Assembly (NCBI GenBank): GCA_039933635.1 | Contig: JBDTNQ010000153.1 | Coordinates: 1-7,766 of the forward strand | Length of the DNA: 7,766 bases | Direction of reading: 5' to 3' | Source: JBDTNQ01 sp039933635 | GTDB taxonomy: Bacteria; Acidobacteriota; Vicinamibacteria; Vicinamibacterales; SCN-69-37 | Part shown: piece after piece, positions 1 to 6,428 of the stretch | Layout of the letters: every line of letters starts with the position of its first letter | How positions within the stretch are numbered: position 1 is the stretch's first letter | Made by a program: the position numbers and the translations under genes | The notes under the pieces: generated by a model | What the model was told of the DNA's origin: nothing | Seen by the model: only the letters and a program-made list of their open reading frames with translations | The model's database searches: none

Positions 1-3000
1 AGGCGGATGTTGCGGGCAATCGCGAGGTCCACGGTCTTGTCCGGGCAGCCGAGCATGATGTTGCGGCCCGATTCGAGACCGTCGCTGAAGTAGCTCGGGC
101 CCGTGACCGCATTCATGTTGAACTGCGCGTACTGGTTGTTCGAGCAGCCCTTGCCAGGGTCGCCAACGAACTTGATGCGGGCGCCGTAGTCCGGCGAACC
201 GGTCAGGTTCTTGTTCGCGCCATTGGCGTTGTAGCTGTAGCTCAGGTCGTAGTGGCTGGCGGACCCGGCCGTCAACACGCCGGAGAGCTGCCAGTCATTG
301 ACCACGTAGCCAATCGCCCGAAGTCCCGCGTTCTCGGACTTGAGGTCGGGCATATCCCACACCCAGTTGGCGCGCAGGACGTGACGGCGGTTGTCGAGGG
401 TCTTGTTCAGTTCCTCATACTTGGCCTGATCGGCACGCACCGACACTTCACCGGTGGTGTAGTTGTGGTCCTGCCGCAGCTGCAGCCCCGTGTTCCCGAC
501 GAACGACAAGCCCAGGGTGTAGTTCAGACCGAACTGGACGCCGTTGCGGAACCGGCGGTTGAACGACGTCTGGATCGAGTGGTACGTGTCGTAGAACGCC
601 GTGGTCTGGCGGTTGATGTTCGCCAGGCCGCGGTAGGGACGCAGCAGGTTGTCCACGAGGGAGTCCGCACCAGGCACCGCGCTCTTGGTGGCCTTGGTCG
701 GATCCTGGTACGCCGCTGCGTAGGCTGTGCCGAAGTCGACGGCGTTCAGGTTGACGGTCGTGCCACCCTGGAACGAGCCCATGCGGTTGTAGCCATGGTT
801 GCCGACGTAGGACACGTCCAACGACGAGGACCAGGGCAACGCCATCTGGACGCCGCCGTTCCACTGCACCGACGAGGGGACCTTCGCGTCGTACTGGAAG
901 ATCGACATGCCGGGCACGCCGCCGAGGGTCAGGCCCTTGCCCAACGACTGAAGCGTGCTGTTGCGCAGGTCCGTCGAATTGGCGAACGGCGGGTTGAGCG
1001 GAATCGAGAACACCGTGTTGCCGTCCGGACGGTCGTAGAAGAGTCCACCACCGCCGCGCACGACAATCGACTGGTTCCCGGTCAGGTCATACGCCGCACC
1101 CACGCGCGGGCCGTAGACCACCGTCGGCCACACGTACGAGTACTTCGAGATGCCCTGCCCCGCGGCCAGAATGCCGTTGGTCGTCAGGCTGCCCGTGCCG
1201 AGCACCGGCGTGCCGATGGCCGCCTGCGTGTTGGCCGCGCCCGCCGCCGTGAGGATCTGGCCCGTAGCCGGGTTCTTCGCGTTGAGCGTGTTCCCCGAGC
1301 AGGTCACGGCTCCATTGCTACAGCCCGGCACGTAGAGCAGCGGCGCGTTGGCCAGCGTCCACTTCTCCGGGAAGAAGTTAGACATGTTGCCCTTCGAGTC
1401 GTACTGGGGCTGCTGGCGCGTGAAGCGCATCCCGTAGTCGAGGGTCAACCGGCCGTTCACCTTCCAGTTGTCCTGGAGGTAGAACTCCGTGTTGTTGTAG
1501 AGCATGTTGCCCTCGATGAGGATGTCCGCCTGCCGGTACTGCGTGAACACGCCGACCAGCGCGTTGGCATAGCCAAAGCCCGTGTCGAGCGGGTTGTTCG
1601 AGTCGTTACCGAAGTTGACGTTGCCAGCGAAGTCCACGCCCAAGCCGCCGGCGCCCGTGTTCTGCGCCTTGAAGCTGTGGTTGTTGTAGAAGCCGGCCTT
1701 CATCGTGTGGTGACCCGCGACCTTCGTCAACGACGCCGCGAAGTCCTGCGTCTTGTTGACGTTCAGCCAGCCCGGGTACTGCTGGTTCGGCGGCGCCGCG
1801 CCAATCAGACCACCCCAGCCGAAGCTGGGCGGCAGGTTGACCGTGCCGTTCGTGTACCAGAGCGGGCTCAACGCATTGAGCGCCGTCTCCTGGTAGGAAC
1901 CCGCCGTGACCTTACCCGCGTTTGGATAGATCAGCGGGAAGTCCGCCAGCCCGTTCAGACGGCTCGAGCTGTCGTTCGTCAGGATGCCACCCGAACCGCC
2001 ACCCGCCAGTTCGTTCTTGATCGAGCCATACGTGGCCTCGAAGAACGTCGTCGAGTTGATGGTGTAGTTCGCCGTGATGCCGTAGTTGGAGATGTACGGG
2101 TAGGGAATCAACACGTCGTTGAAGCCCGGCAGCGACCCCTGCTGCACGCGCTGTTTCTCGCGCTGGCCCGAGAACTTGCCGGTCACGCGCAGTGACGGCG
2201 AGAACTGGTAGTCGATACGAACCGCGGGCTGCTGCAACAGGTTCTTGTCAGCCGGACGCGGCACTTCGTAGTTGTAGTTTTCGCCCGAACCCTGCACGCG
2301 GTTCGGCAGCGGGTACCGGTTCAGAATCGCAAGACCCACCGCGTACTGACTCGACACGGGAATCTGGTTGTTGGCGAAGGTGCCACCGGCCGGGTTCTTC
2401 AGGGCCGGGATCAGCTTGCCGTTGTTATCGAGCGAGTTGGCGAAGTTGCCCAGACGCTCTTCGGCCGTCGGCATGCGGAACCGGCTGAACGTGTTGCCAC
2501 CCGGGATGCTCGTGCTGGGACGGTATTCGTGGCTGTAGAAGAAGAACAGCTTGTTGCTCCCACCCGGCTTGCCGACGGGACCACCGAACGAGTAGCCCTG
2601 AGTCGTATTGCGCGAGCGCGTCTTCGGGTCACCGTTCTTCTGGTTGACCCAGCTGTTCGCGTTCCACTTGGAACTCGTGTCGATGCGGTAGAGCGAACCA
2701 TGGAAACGGTTCGAGCCACCCTTGGTGACGGCCGTGATCTGCATACCCGAGGACCGGCCATATTCGGCCTGGTAGCCCTGGGTCAAGACCTTGACCTCGG
2801 CAATCGACTCGATGTTCATGTTGAGCATCTGGCCGTTGTTGCCGGTATCCATGGCCGAGATGCCGTCCATCTGGATGTTGTTCTGACCCGCGCCACCGAG
2901 ACGCGTGCCGCCCGCCGACGCGCCGCCCGACACTACGCCGGGGACCATCGCCGTCAAGTTCGTGAAGTTGCCGTGACCGATCGGCAGGTTCTCGATTTGC

Positions 3001-3437
3001 GCGCTCGAGACCGAGAAGGACCGTTCACCGGACTGCGCCTGAATGAGTGGCGCCTCGGCCGTGACGTTCACGATTTCACTCGTGCCGCCGGCTTCCAGCG
3101 TCATCGCCGTCAGGGACACGCGTTCACCACCGCTGACCGCCACGTTCTTGCGGTTCAGCGTACGGAACCCGCTCATCGTCACTTCGACGGTATAGGTGTC
3201 CGCAGTGATGTTCGGGATAACGAAGTCGCCCGAAGCACTCGTCACAACCGGTGTGGACCGGGTGGCGCGTGCTTCGCTAATGAGAACTACCGTCGCACCA
3301 GGGATAACACCGCCCTGTGCGTCTTTGATCGTGCCTGAAACCGTTCCGGTCGTAATCTGCGCCGAAACGGATGCTGCCATGGCCAAGAGCAGGGAAAGGG
3401 CCACAGCAAGCACTCGCGTGCCTGTGCCTCTGATCAT
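1..3437 (-). CDS. TonB-dependent receptor, Oar-like, with N-terminal carboxypeptidase-regulatory-like domain (3' end outside window)
   Basis: Outer-membrane active transporter expected to take up a large or scarce substrate using TonB energy. The frame is open for 1145 codons from the ATG at 3437 to the window edge. Residues 1-26 are a Sec signal peptide (basic start, hydrophobic core, cleavage likely after SVSA-26, mature end QITTG). Residues about 33-115 are a carboxypeptidase-regulatory-like beta-sandwich (VSGTIKDAQGGVIPGATVVL, then GDFVIPNITADTYTVEV). Residues about 138-245 are the plug, with NLPIG at 150-154 and AEYGRSSGMQ at 224-233. The rest is beta-barrel, rich in aromatic/Asn strands. 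Two cysteine pairs (706/713 and 1098/1131) could form loop disulfides. The last visible residues, DLAIARNIR, normally lie some tens of residues before the end in this family, so only a short piece is missing. The start is fixed by a strong Shine-Dalgarno and the signal peptide. The substrate is unknown; the family name is secure, but any link to the neighbouring organic-acid carriers is inference. Confidence 0.95.
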   Translation of the reverse strand, partial: MIRGTGTRVLAVALSLLLAMAASVSAQITTGTVSGTIKDAQGGVIPGATVVLISEARATRSTPVVTSASGDFVIPNITADTYTVEVTMSGFRTLNRKNVAVSGGERVSLTAMTLEAGGTSEIVNVTAEAPLIQAQSGERSFSVSSAQIENLPIGHGNFTNLTAMVPGVVSGGASAGGTRLGGAGQNNIQMDGISAMDTGNNGQMLNMNIESIAEVKVLTQGYQAEYGRSSGMQITAVTKGGSNRFHGSLYRIDTSSKWNANSWVNQKNGDPKTRSRNTTQGYSFGGPVGKPGGSNKLFFFYSHEYRPSTSIPGGNTFSRFRMPTAEERLGNFANSLDNNGKLIPALKNPAGGTFANNQIPVSSQYAVGLAILNRYPLPNRVQGSGENYNYEVPRPADKNLLQQPAVRIDYQFSPSLRVTGKFSGQREKQRVQQGSLPGFNDVLIPYPYISNYGITANYTINSTTFFEATYGSIKNELAGGGSGGILTNDSSSRLNGLADFPLIYPNAGKVTAGSYQETALNALSPLWYTNGTVNLPPSFGWGGLIGAAPPNQQYPGWLNVNKTQDFAASLTKVAGHHTMKAGFYNNHSFKAQNTGAGGLGVDFAGNVNFGNDSNNPLDTGFGYANALVGVFTQYRQADILIEGNMLYNNTEFYLQDNWKVNGRLTLDYGMRFTRQQPQYDSKGNMSNFFPEKWTLANAPLLYVPGCSNGAVTCSGNTLNAKNPATGQILTAAGAANTQAAIGTPVLGTGSLTTNGILAAGQGISKYSYVWPTVVYGPRVGAAYDLTGNQSIVVRGGGGLFYDRPDGNTVFSIPLNPPFANSTDLRNSTLQSLGKGLTLGGVPGMSIFQYDAKVPSSVQWNGGVQMALPWSSSLDVSYVGNHGYNRMGSFQGGTTVNLNAVDFGTAYAAAYQDPTKATKSAVPGADSLVDNLLRPYRGLANINRQTTAFYDTYHSIQTSFNRRFRNGVQFGLNYTLGLSFVGNTGLQLRQDHNYTTGEVSVRADQAKYEELNKTLDNRRHVLRANWVWDMPDLKSENAGLRAIGYVVNDWQLSGVLTAGSASHYDLSYSYNANGANKNLTGSPDYGARIKFVGDPGKGCSNNQYAQFNMNAVTGPSYFSDGLESGRNIMLGCPDKTVDLAIARNIR

Positions 3438-3440
3438 TTA

Positions 3441-3447
3441 CACCTCC
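3441..3447 (-). promoter_or_regulatory. Shine-Dalgarno of the TonB-dependent receptor
   Basis: The minus strand reads GGAGGTG followed by TAA and then the ATG at 3437. GGAGG is five bases from the start codon, an ideal spacing. It decides the start of the receptor and is much stronger than anything upstream of the other genes in the window. Confidence 0.85.
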
Positions 3448-3490
3448 AGAACCGGAAACCCAGAGCACCCCGAGCGCAAGAAATCGAGCG

Positions 3491-3516
3491 GTCGCACGCT
3501 ACTTCGCGTGCGCGAC
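3491..3516 (-). other. Leader hairpin in the receptor 5' UTR
   Basis: Positions 3493-3499 (CGCACGC on the plus strand) and 3506-3512 (GCGTGCG) are perfectly complementary across a 6-base loop. The outer bases can extend the stem with a small bulge, because GTCG at 3491 can pair with CGAC ending at 3516. It lies in the predicted untranslated leader, about 50 bases before the start codon, and has no U-tract, so it is not a terminator. Possible roles are mRNA stability or regulation; chance formation in GC-rich DNA is also possible. Confidence 0.4.
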
Positions 3517-3532
3517 GCTCTACGCGCTCACC

Positions 3533-3562
3533 CCAGGTCGACCGATCCTCACGGGAACCTGG
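3533..3562 (-). repeat. Inverted repeat at the predicted transcript start of the receptor
   Basis: CCAGGT (3533-3538) and ACCTGG (3557-3562) are a perfect 6-bp inverted repeat separated by 18 bases. The right arm falls where transcription from the promoter at 3565-3592 should begin, so the RNA would start with a 5' stem-loop, a type of structure that can protect mRNA ends. As DNA it could be an operator. The arms are short, so support is modest. Confidence 0.35.
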
Positions 3563-3564
3563 CG

Positions 3565-3592
3565 TTTATAACACGTGTGCGGCAATGGTCAA
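3565..3592 (-). promoter_or_regulatory. Sigma-70-type promoter for the TonB-dependent receptor
   Basis: On the minus strand TTGACC (3592-3587, five of six consensus bases) is followed after 16 bases by TATAAA (3570-3565, five of six). An AT-rich run (TTAAAAACTTGT) directly upstream resembles an UP element and stands out in this GC-rich window. The spacer holds a perfect 8-bp palindrome, ACACGTGT (3571-3578), placed where a repressor could block polymerase. The start site would be near 3558, giving a leader of about 120 bases. The receptor is therefore probably transcribed independently of the carrier genes upstream of it. Confidence 0.65.
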
Positions 3593-3644
3593 ACAAGTTT
3601 TTAAGGCGAAGACACGGCGAATCAGTGCAATCTCGCGCCCATAA

Positions 3645-3687
3645 AATCGGTTCGATGTGTTTTTCGCCCAAATACACCACACCGATT
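3645..3687 (-). terminator. Possible intrinsic terminator after the dctA-MFS operon
   Basis: Perfect 7-bp arms AATCGGT (3645-3651) and ACCGATT (3681-3687) enclose a second stem on the minus strand, GTGTATTT against AAAAACAC with one A-A mismatch and a GGGCGA loop. The minus-strand RNA continues into UUUUA at the 3' side of the outer stem, giving a short U-run. It lies 53 bases after the carrier stop codon and before the receptor promoter, the expected place for a terminator. Against this, the stem is AT-rich with an internal loop and the U-tract is short. It could instead be an operator upstream of the receptor's -35 box. Confidence 0.35.
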
Positions 3688-3739
3688 GACAGGGACAGCC
3701 GGCGGCCCGGTCCGCGGTTCAGGGCTCACGACCCCGGCT

Positions 3740-5029
3740 TCACGCCTGGGGGAGCTGAATCCGCCGAAAATCGCCCAGCGCCAGATACGCCACCAGCACA
3801 CCCGCCAGCGGCATCAGCGCCGCCATGAAGAACACCGGCGTGTAGCTCATGCGGTCGACGATGACGCCCGTCAGCCAGGGGAAGAAGATGCCACTGAGGC
3901 CGCTCGCGACGCCCGTCAAGCCCGTCACCCGCGCGACAGCGGCATTCGGAAACACATCGGACACCGCCGCAAACATGTTGGCGGAGAGAAACGTGTGCCC
4001 AAGGAGCACGATGGAGATCGCAGCAATCGCCAGCGGGATGTTGACGAGCAGCGGCACCGCAAACCCGACCAGACACAACGCTGCCCCGCCCGACAACGTG
4101 GCAAGTCGCGCCCGACGCACGCCAAATCCCCGTGCAATCAAGGCACCCGCCACCACGCCGCCCGCCACGCTCCCGATATCGCCAAACAAGAACGTGATGG
4201 CGCTCAGATACGACGCGCCAGGCACGCTGAGGCCGCGCACGTCGCGCAGATAGTTCGGCAGCCAGTAGATGTAGAACTGGACCACGGGGCCGACCCAGAA
4301 CCGGCAGATCATCAGGCCCCACGTCTGGCGCAGCCGCAACAGATCGCGCGTCCGCGGCGCCGCCTCCAGGTCAGGCTGACCATCCTCGATGTACGCCACC
4401 TCGGCCCCGGAAATCGTGGGATGCCGCGCGGGCACACGGTAGGTCCACCACCACACCGCCACCCACAGCAGGCCGAGCACGCTCGGCACCAGAAAGCCGG
4501 CGCGCCAGCCGTAGCGTTGCGCCACGGGGATGACCAGAAACGGCGCGAGAAACGACCCCGCCATCGACGCGCTGTTGAACACGCCAATCGCCAGCGCCCG
4601 TTCCTTCACGGGAAACCACTGCGCGACGACCTTGTTGCCGCCCGAATAGTTCCCGCATTCGCCCGTGCCCAGCCAGAAGCGGAACAGCCGGAACTGCCAC
4701 ACGGACCCGGCAAACGCGTGCAGCGCGTTGCCAATCGACCACCACAGCACGGCCAATCCCAACCCGATCCGCACGCCGACGCGATCCATCAGCATGCCCA
4801 TCGGAAATTCGCCGACGACCATACCGAACTGGAACCAGGACACGATGGTGCCGTACTGCGTGTTGGAGAGATGGAAGGTGTCGCGGATGATCGGCGCGAG
4901 GACCGAGAGCGCCTGGCGATCGACGAAGTTGATCACCGTGATCGTGAACAACAGCGCCAGCACCCACCACCGCTTCTGACGCCACACCGGCGGCATCCCC
5001 TCCGCCGCGCGCGCGGCGTTCGTGGTCAT
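3740..5029 (-). CDS. MFS transporter, anion:cation symporter family (hexuronate/sugar-acid type)
   Basis: Inner-membrane secondary carrier of 429 residues with about 12 hydrophobic segments, the normal size for the family. Residues 34-42 (NFVDRQALS), the loop 2-3 motif GMLMDRVGVRIGL at 78-90, RFWLGTGECGNYSGGNK at 117-133, WFPVKERALAIGVFNS at 138-152 and YGWRAGF at 173-179 follow the ExuT/galactonate-transporter pattern. That family usually moves hexuronates, aldonates or related organic anions with protons; the exact substrate is not readable here. The ATG at 5029 overlaps the dctA stop as ATGA, which suggests translational coupling. There is little Shine-Dalgarno of its own. A second in-frame ATG at 4996 has a GGAGG only two bases away, too close to favour it. 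The frame is open upstream to 5605, but that part is only the wrong-frame reading of dctA. The TGA is at 3742-3740. Confidence 0.92.
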   Translation of the reverse strand: MTTNAARAAEGMPPVWRQKRWWVLALLFTITVINFVDRQALSVLAPIIRDTFHLSNTQYGTIVSWFQFGMVVGEFPMGMLMDRVGVRIGLGLAVLWWSIGNALHAFAGSVWQFRLFRFWLGTGECGNYSGGNKVVAQWFPVKERALAIGVFNSASMAGSFLAPFLVIPVAQRYGWRAGFLVPSVLGLLWVAVWWWTYRVPARHPTISGAEVAYIEDGQPDLEAAPRTRDLLRLRQTWGLMICRFWVGPVVQFYIYWLPNYLRDVRGLSVPGASYLSAITFLFGDIGSVAGGVVAGALIARGFGVRRARLATLSGGAALCLVGFAVPLLVNIPLAIAAISIVLLGHTFLSANMFAAVSDVFPNAAVARVTGLTGVASGLSGIFFPWLTGVIVDRMSYTPVFFMAALMPLAGVLVAYLALGDFRRIQLPQA

Positions 5030-6291
5030 CGGACGCCCGGCCCGGCGTGCAGTTCGCGCGTCAACGTGTCGCGATCCAGCTCGCCTTCCCATCGCGACAC
5101 GACAATGGTCGCCACACCGTTGCCGACGAAGTTGGTGAGGGCGCGCGCCTCCGACATGAAGCGATCGATGCCCAGCACGAGCGCCAGGCCGGCCACGGGC
5201 ACCGACGGCACGACGGCCAGCGTGGCCGCCAGGGTGATGAATCCGGCCCCGGTCACGCCCGAGGCGCCCTTCGACGTCACCATCGCGACGATCAGCAGCG
5301 TGATCTGCTGACGCAGCGACAGATCGATGTTCAACGCCTGCGCGACGAACATCGCCGCCATCGTCATATAGATGTTGGTGCCATCCAGGTTGAACGAGTA
5401 GCCCGACGGCACGACGAGACCCACGACCGACTTCGAGCAGCCCAGTCGTTCGAGCCGGTGCATGAGCGGCACCAGGCCGGCTTCGGACGACGAGGTCCCG
5501 AGGACGATGAGCAGTTCGCTGCGAATGTACAGAATAAAGCGGACGATGTTGAAGCCGGCGAGCGCCGCGACGATGCCGAGGACGCCGAGGACGAAAATCA
5601 GGCACGTCAGATAGAAGCTCGCCATCAGCGTGGCGAGCGGCGCCAGCGCGCCGACGCCGTACCGGCCGATGGTGAACGCCATCGCGCCGCCAGCGCCGAG
5701 CGGCGCGAGTTGCATGATCGCGTTCATCATGGCGATGAAGATGCCTGACGCGGATTCGATGAACCGGTGCACCACGTCGCCCGCCGTGCCCATCCGGAGC
5801 ATCGCGTAGCCGAACAGGACGGCCACGAGCAGCACCTGAAGAAGATCGCCCGAGCCCGTGAAGGCGTCGGTGAATGTCTTCGGAATGATGTGCAGCAGCA
5901 CGTCGACCGTGGACTGCTCGCTCGCGGCCTTCGCATAGCTGGAGACCGCGGACGGATCGAGGGTCTGCGGATCCACGTTGAACCCCGCCCCCGGCCTAAT
6001 CACGTTCACCACCACCAGCCCGATGAGCAGGGCCATCGTCGACACCAGCTCGAAATAGAGCAGCGCCTTGCCGCCGACGCGGCCGACCTTCCGCATGTCG
6101 CCGGCGCCGGCGATGCCCAGCACGACGGTGCAGAAGATGACGGGCCCGATCATCATCTTCACCAGCGCGATGAAGCCGTCACCGAGCGGCTTCAACTTCA
6201 CCGCGGTCGACGGCGCGAAGTGGCCGAGAAGACCGCCCGCAAGAATGGCGAGGAGGACGCGGAGGTAGAGGTGCCCGAAGAGCCTGCGCAT
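5026..6291 (-). CDS. dctA: C4-dicarboxylate/cation symporter DctA
   Basis: Inner-membrane uptake of C4-dicarboxylates (succinate, fumarate, malate) driven by cations; 421 residues, usual DctA length, with close resemblance throughout to enterobacterial DctA. Visible motifs are KPLGDGFIALVKMMIGPVIF (34-53), LLYFELVSTMALLIGLVVVN (77-96), GTSSSE of hairpin 1 (265-270), NLDGT (301-305), SKGASGVTGAGF (340-351) and DRFMSEARALTNFVGN (376-391). In that last motif the aspartate that binds the amino group in glutamate/aspartate homologues (GltPh D394) is Ser380, while the arginine equivalent is kept as Arg383. This is the dicarboxylate-type pattern rather than amino-acid type. The ATG at 6291 aligns with the start of known DctA proteins, but no Shine-Dalgarno precedes it and a CATAAT box lies only 11 bases upstream, so the mRNA may be nearly leaderless. 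It is first gene of an operon with the MFS carrier. Confidence 0.96.
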   Translation of the reverse strand: MRRLFGHLYLRVLLAILAGGLLGHFAPSTAVKLKPLGDGFIALVKMMIGPVIFCTVVLGIAGAGDMRKVGRVGGKALLYFELVSTMALLIGLVVVNVIRPGAGFNVDPQTLDPSAVSSYAKAASEQSTVDVLLHIIPKTFTDAFTGSGDLLQVLLVAVLFGYAMLRMGTAGDVVHRFIESASGIFIAMMNAIMQLAPLGAGGAMAFTIGRYGVGALAPLATLMASFYLTCLIFVLGVLGIVAALAGFNIVRFILYIRSELLIVLGTSSSEAGLVPLMHRLERLGCSKSVVGLVVPSGYSFNLDGTNIYMTMAAMFVAQALNIDLSLRQQITLLIVAMVTSKGASGVTGAGFITLAATLAVVPSVPVAGLALVLGIDRFMSEARALTNFVGNGVATIVVSRWEGELDRDTLTRELHAGPGVR

Positions 6292-6302
6292 GAAGCGGGG
6301 CC

Positions 6303-6308
6303 ATTATG
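6303..6308 (-). promoter_or_regulatory. Possible -10 box of dctA
   Basis: The minus strand reads CATAAT, five of six bases of TATAAT, just upstream of the dctA ATG. No good -35 box exists at 16-18 bases (the best, CCGACC, matches three of six), which would fit an activator-dependent promoter. Transcription would begin about five bases before the ATG, so either the mRNA is almost leaderless or the true promoter lies elsewhere. Confidence 0.35.
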
Positions 6309-6314
6309 GCATCG

Positions 6315-6365
6315 GGTGCGGGGTTCGGTCGGGTCCGCACGGTTCATCAGGTCCGCAGGGGTTCA
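6315..6365. repeat. Three imperfect direct repeats upstream of dctA
   Basis: On the plus strand GGTCCGCACGGTTCA (6332-6346) and GGTCCGCAGGGGTTCA (6350-6365) share an 8-base block plus GGTTCA. A degenerate third copy, GGTGCGGGGTTCG, sits at 6315-6327. Copy starts are 17 and 18 bases apart, not far below two helical turns, so a protein could bind all three on similar faces. The copy nearest dctA overlaps the region where its -35 box should be. This suggests an activator or response-regulator site, but no regulator is encoded in the window. Confidence 0.45.
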
Positions 6366-6371
6366 CACAAA

Positions 6372-6395
6372 GCGTCCGGGACCGGTTCCGGACGC
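6372..6395. promoter_or_regulatory. 24-bp near-perfect palindrome, candidate operator
   Basis: The two halves GCGTCCGGGACC and GGTTCCGGACGC match as an inverted repeat with no spacer at 11 of 12 pairs; the only imperfect pair is G against T, which would still pair as G-U in RNA. It lies in the intergenic region between the divergent dctA and flavoprotein genes, 33 bases before the likely flavoprotein start and 80 bases from the dctA ATG. Length and symmetry fit a dimeric transcription-factor operator. No T-run follows on either strand, so it is not an intrinsic terminator. Confidence 0.55.
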
Positions 6396-6428
6396 CATCT
6401 CGCGCGACCTGTCGTACTGTTCGTGTCT

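Noticed and set aside
252..2195. Plus-strand open frame of 647 codons antisense to the TonB receptor
   Set aside because: Its translation is a low-complexity Arg/Val/Ala/His-rich sequence with no fold-like pattern, and it mirrors the receptor codons in a GC-rich genome. The minus-strand frame has a signal peptide, plug motifs and an uninterrupted barrel.
2529..3338. Plus-strand open frame of 269 codons antisense to the receptor N-terminus
   Set aside because: Same antisense shadow effect: Arg/Val-rich, no recognisable motif, and fully covered by the receptor's regulatory-like and plug domains.
3697..3739. AGCCGG/CCGGCT inverted repeat right after the MFS stop as a terminator
   Set aside because: Only 6-bp arms with a 31-base loop and no U-tract; competing GC pairings within the loop make it unconvincing.
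3196..3828. Plus-strand open frame crossing the receptor start and the intergenic region
   Set aside because: It reads antisense through the receptor start, promoter and hairpins and ends in a Pro/Ala-rich tail; no family resemblance.
3686..5311. Plus-strand open frame of 541 codons antisense to the MFS and dctA genes
   Set aside because: His/Arg/Gln-rich composition typical of an antisense reading of membrane-protein codons; both minus-strand genes are unambiguous.
5030..5605. 192-residue N-terminal extension of the MFS carrier
   Set aside because: The extension is the wrong-frame reading of dctA, Arg/His-rich and unlike any MFS N-terminus. The ATGA overlap at 5026-5029 gives a natural start.
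6306..6428. Upstream ATG start for the flavoprotein
   Set aside because: The 41 added residues have no similarity to the family, overlap the predicted dctA -10 box and repeats, and read through the 24-bp palindrome. Family members begin just before the FAD-binding loop.
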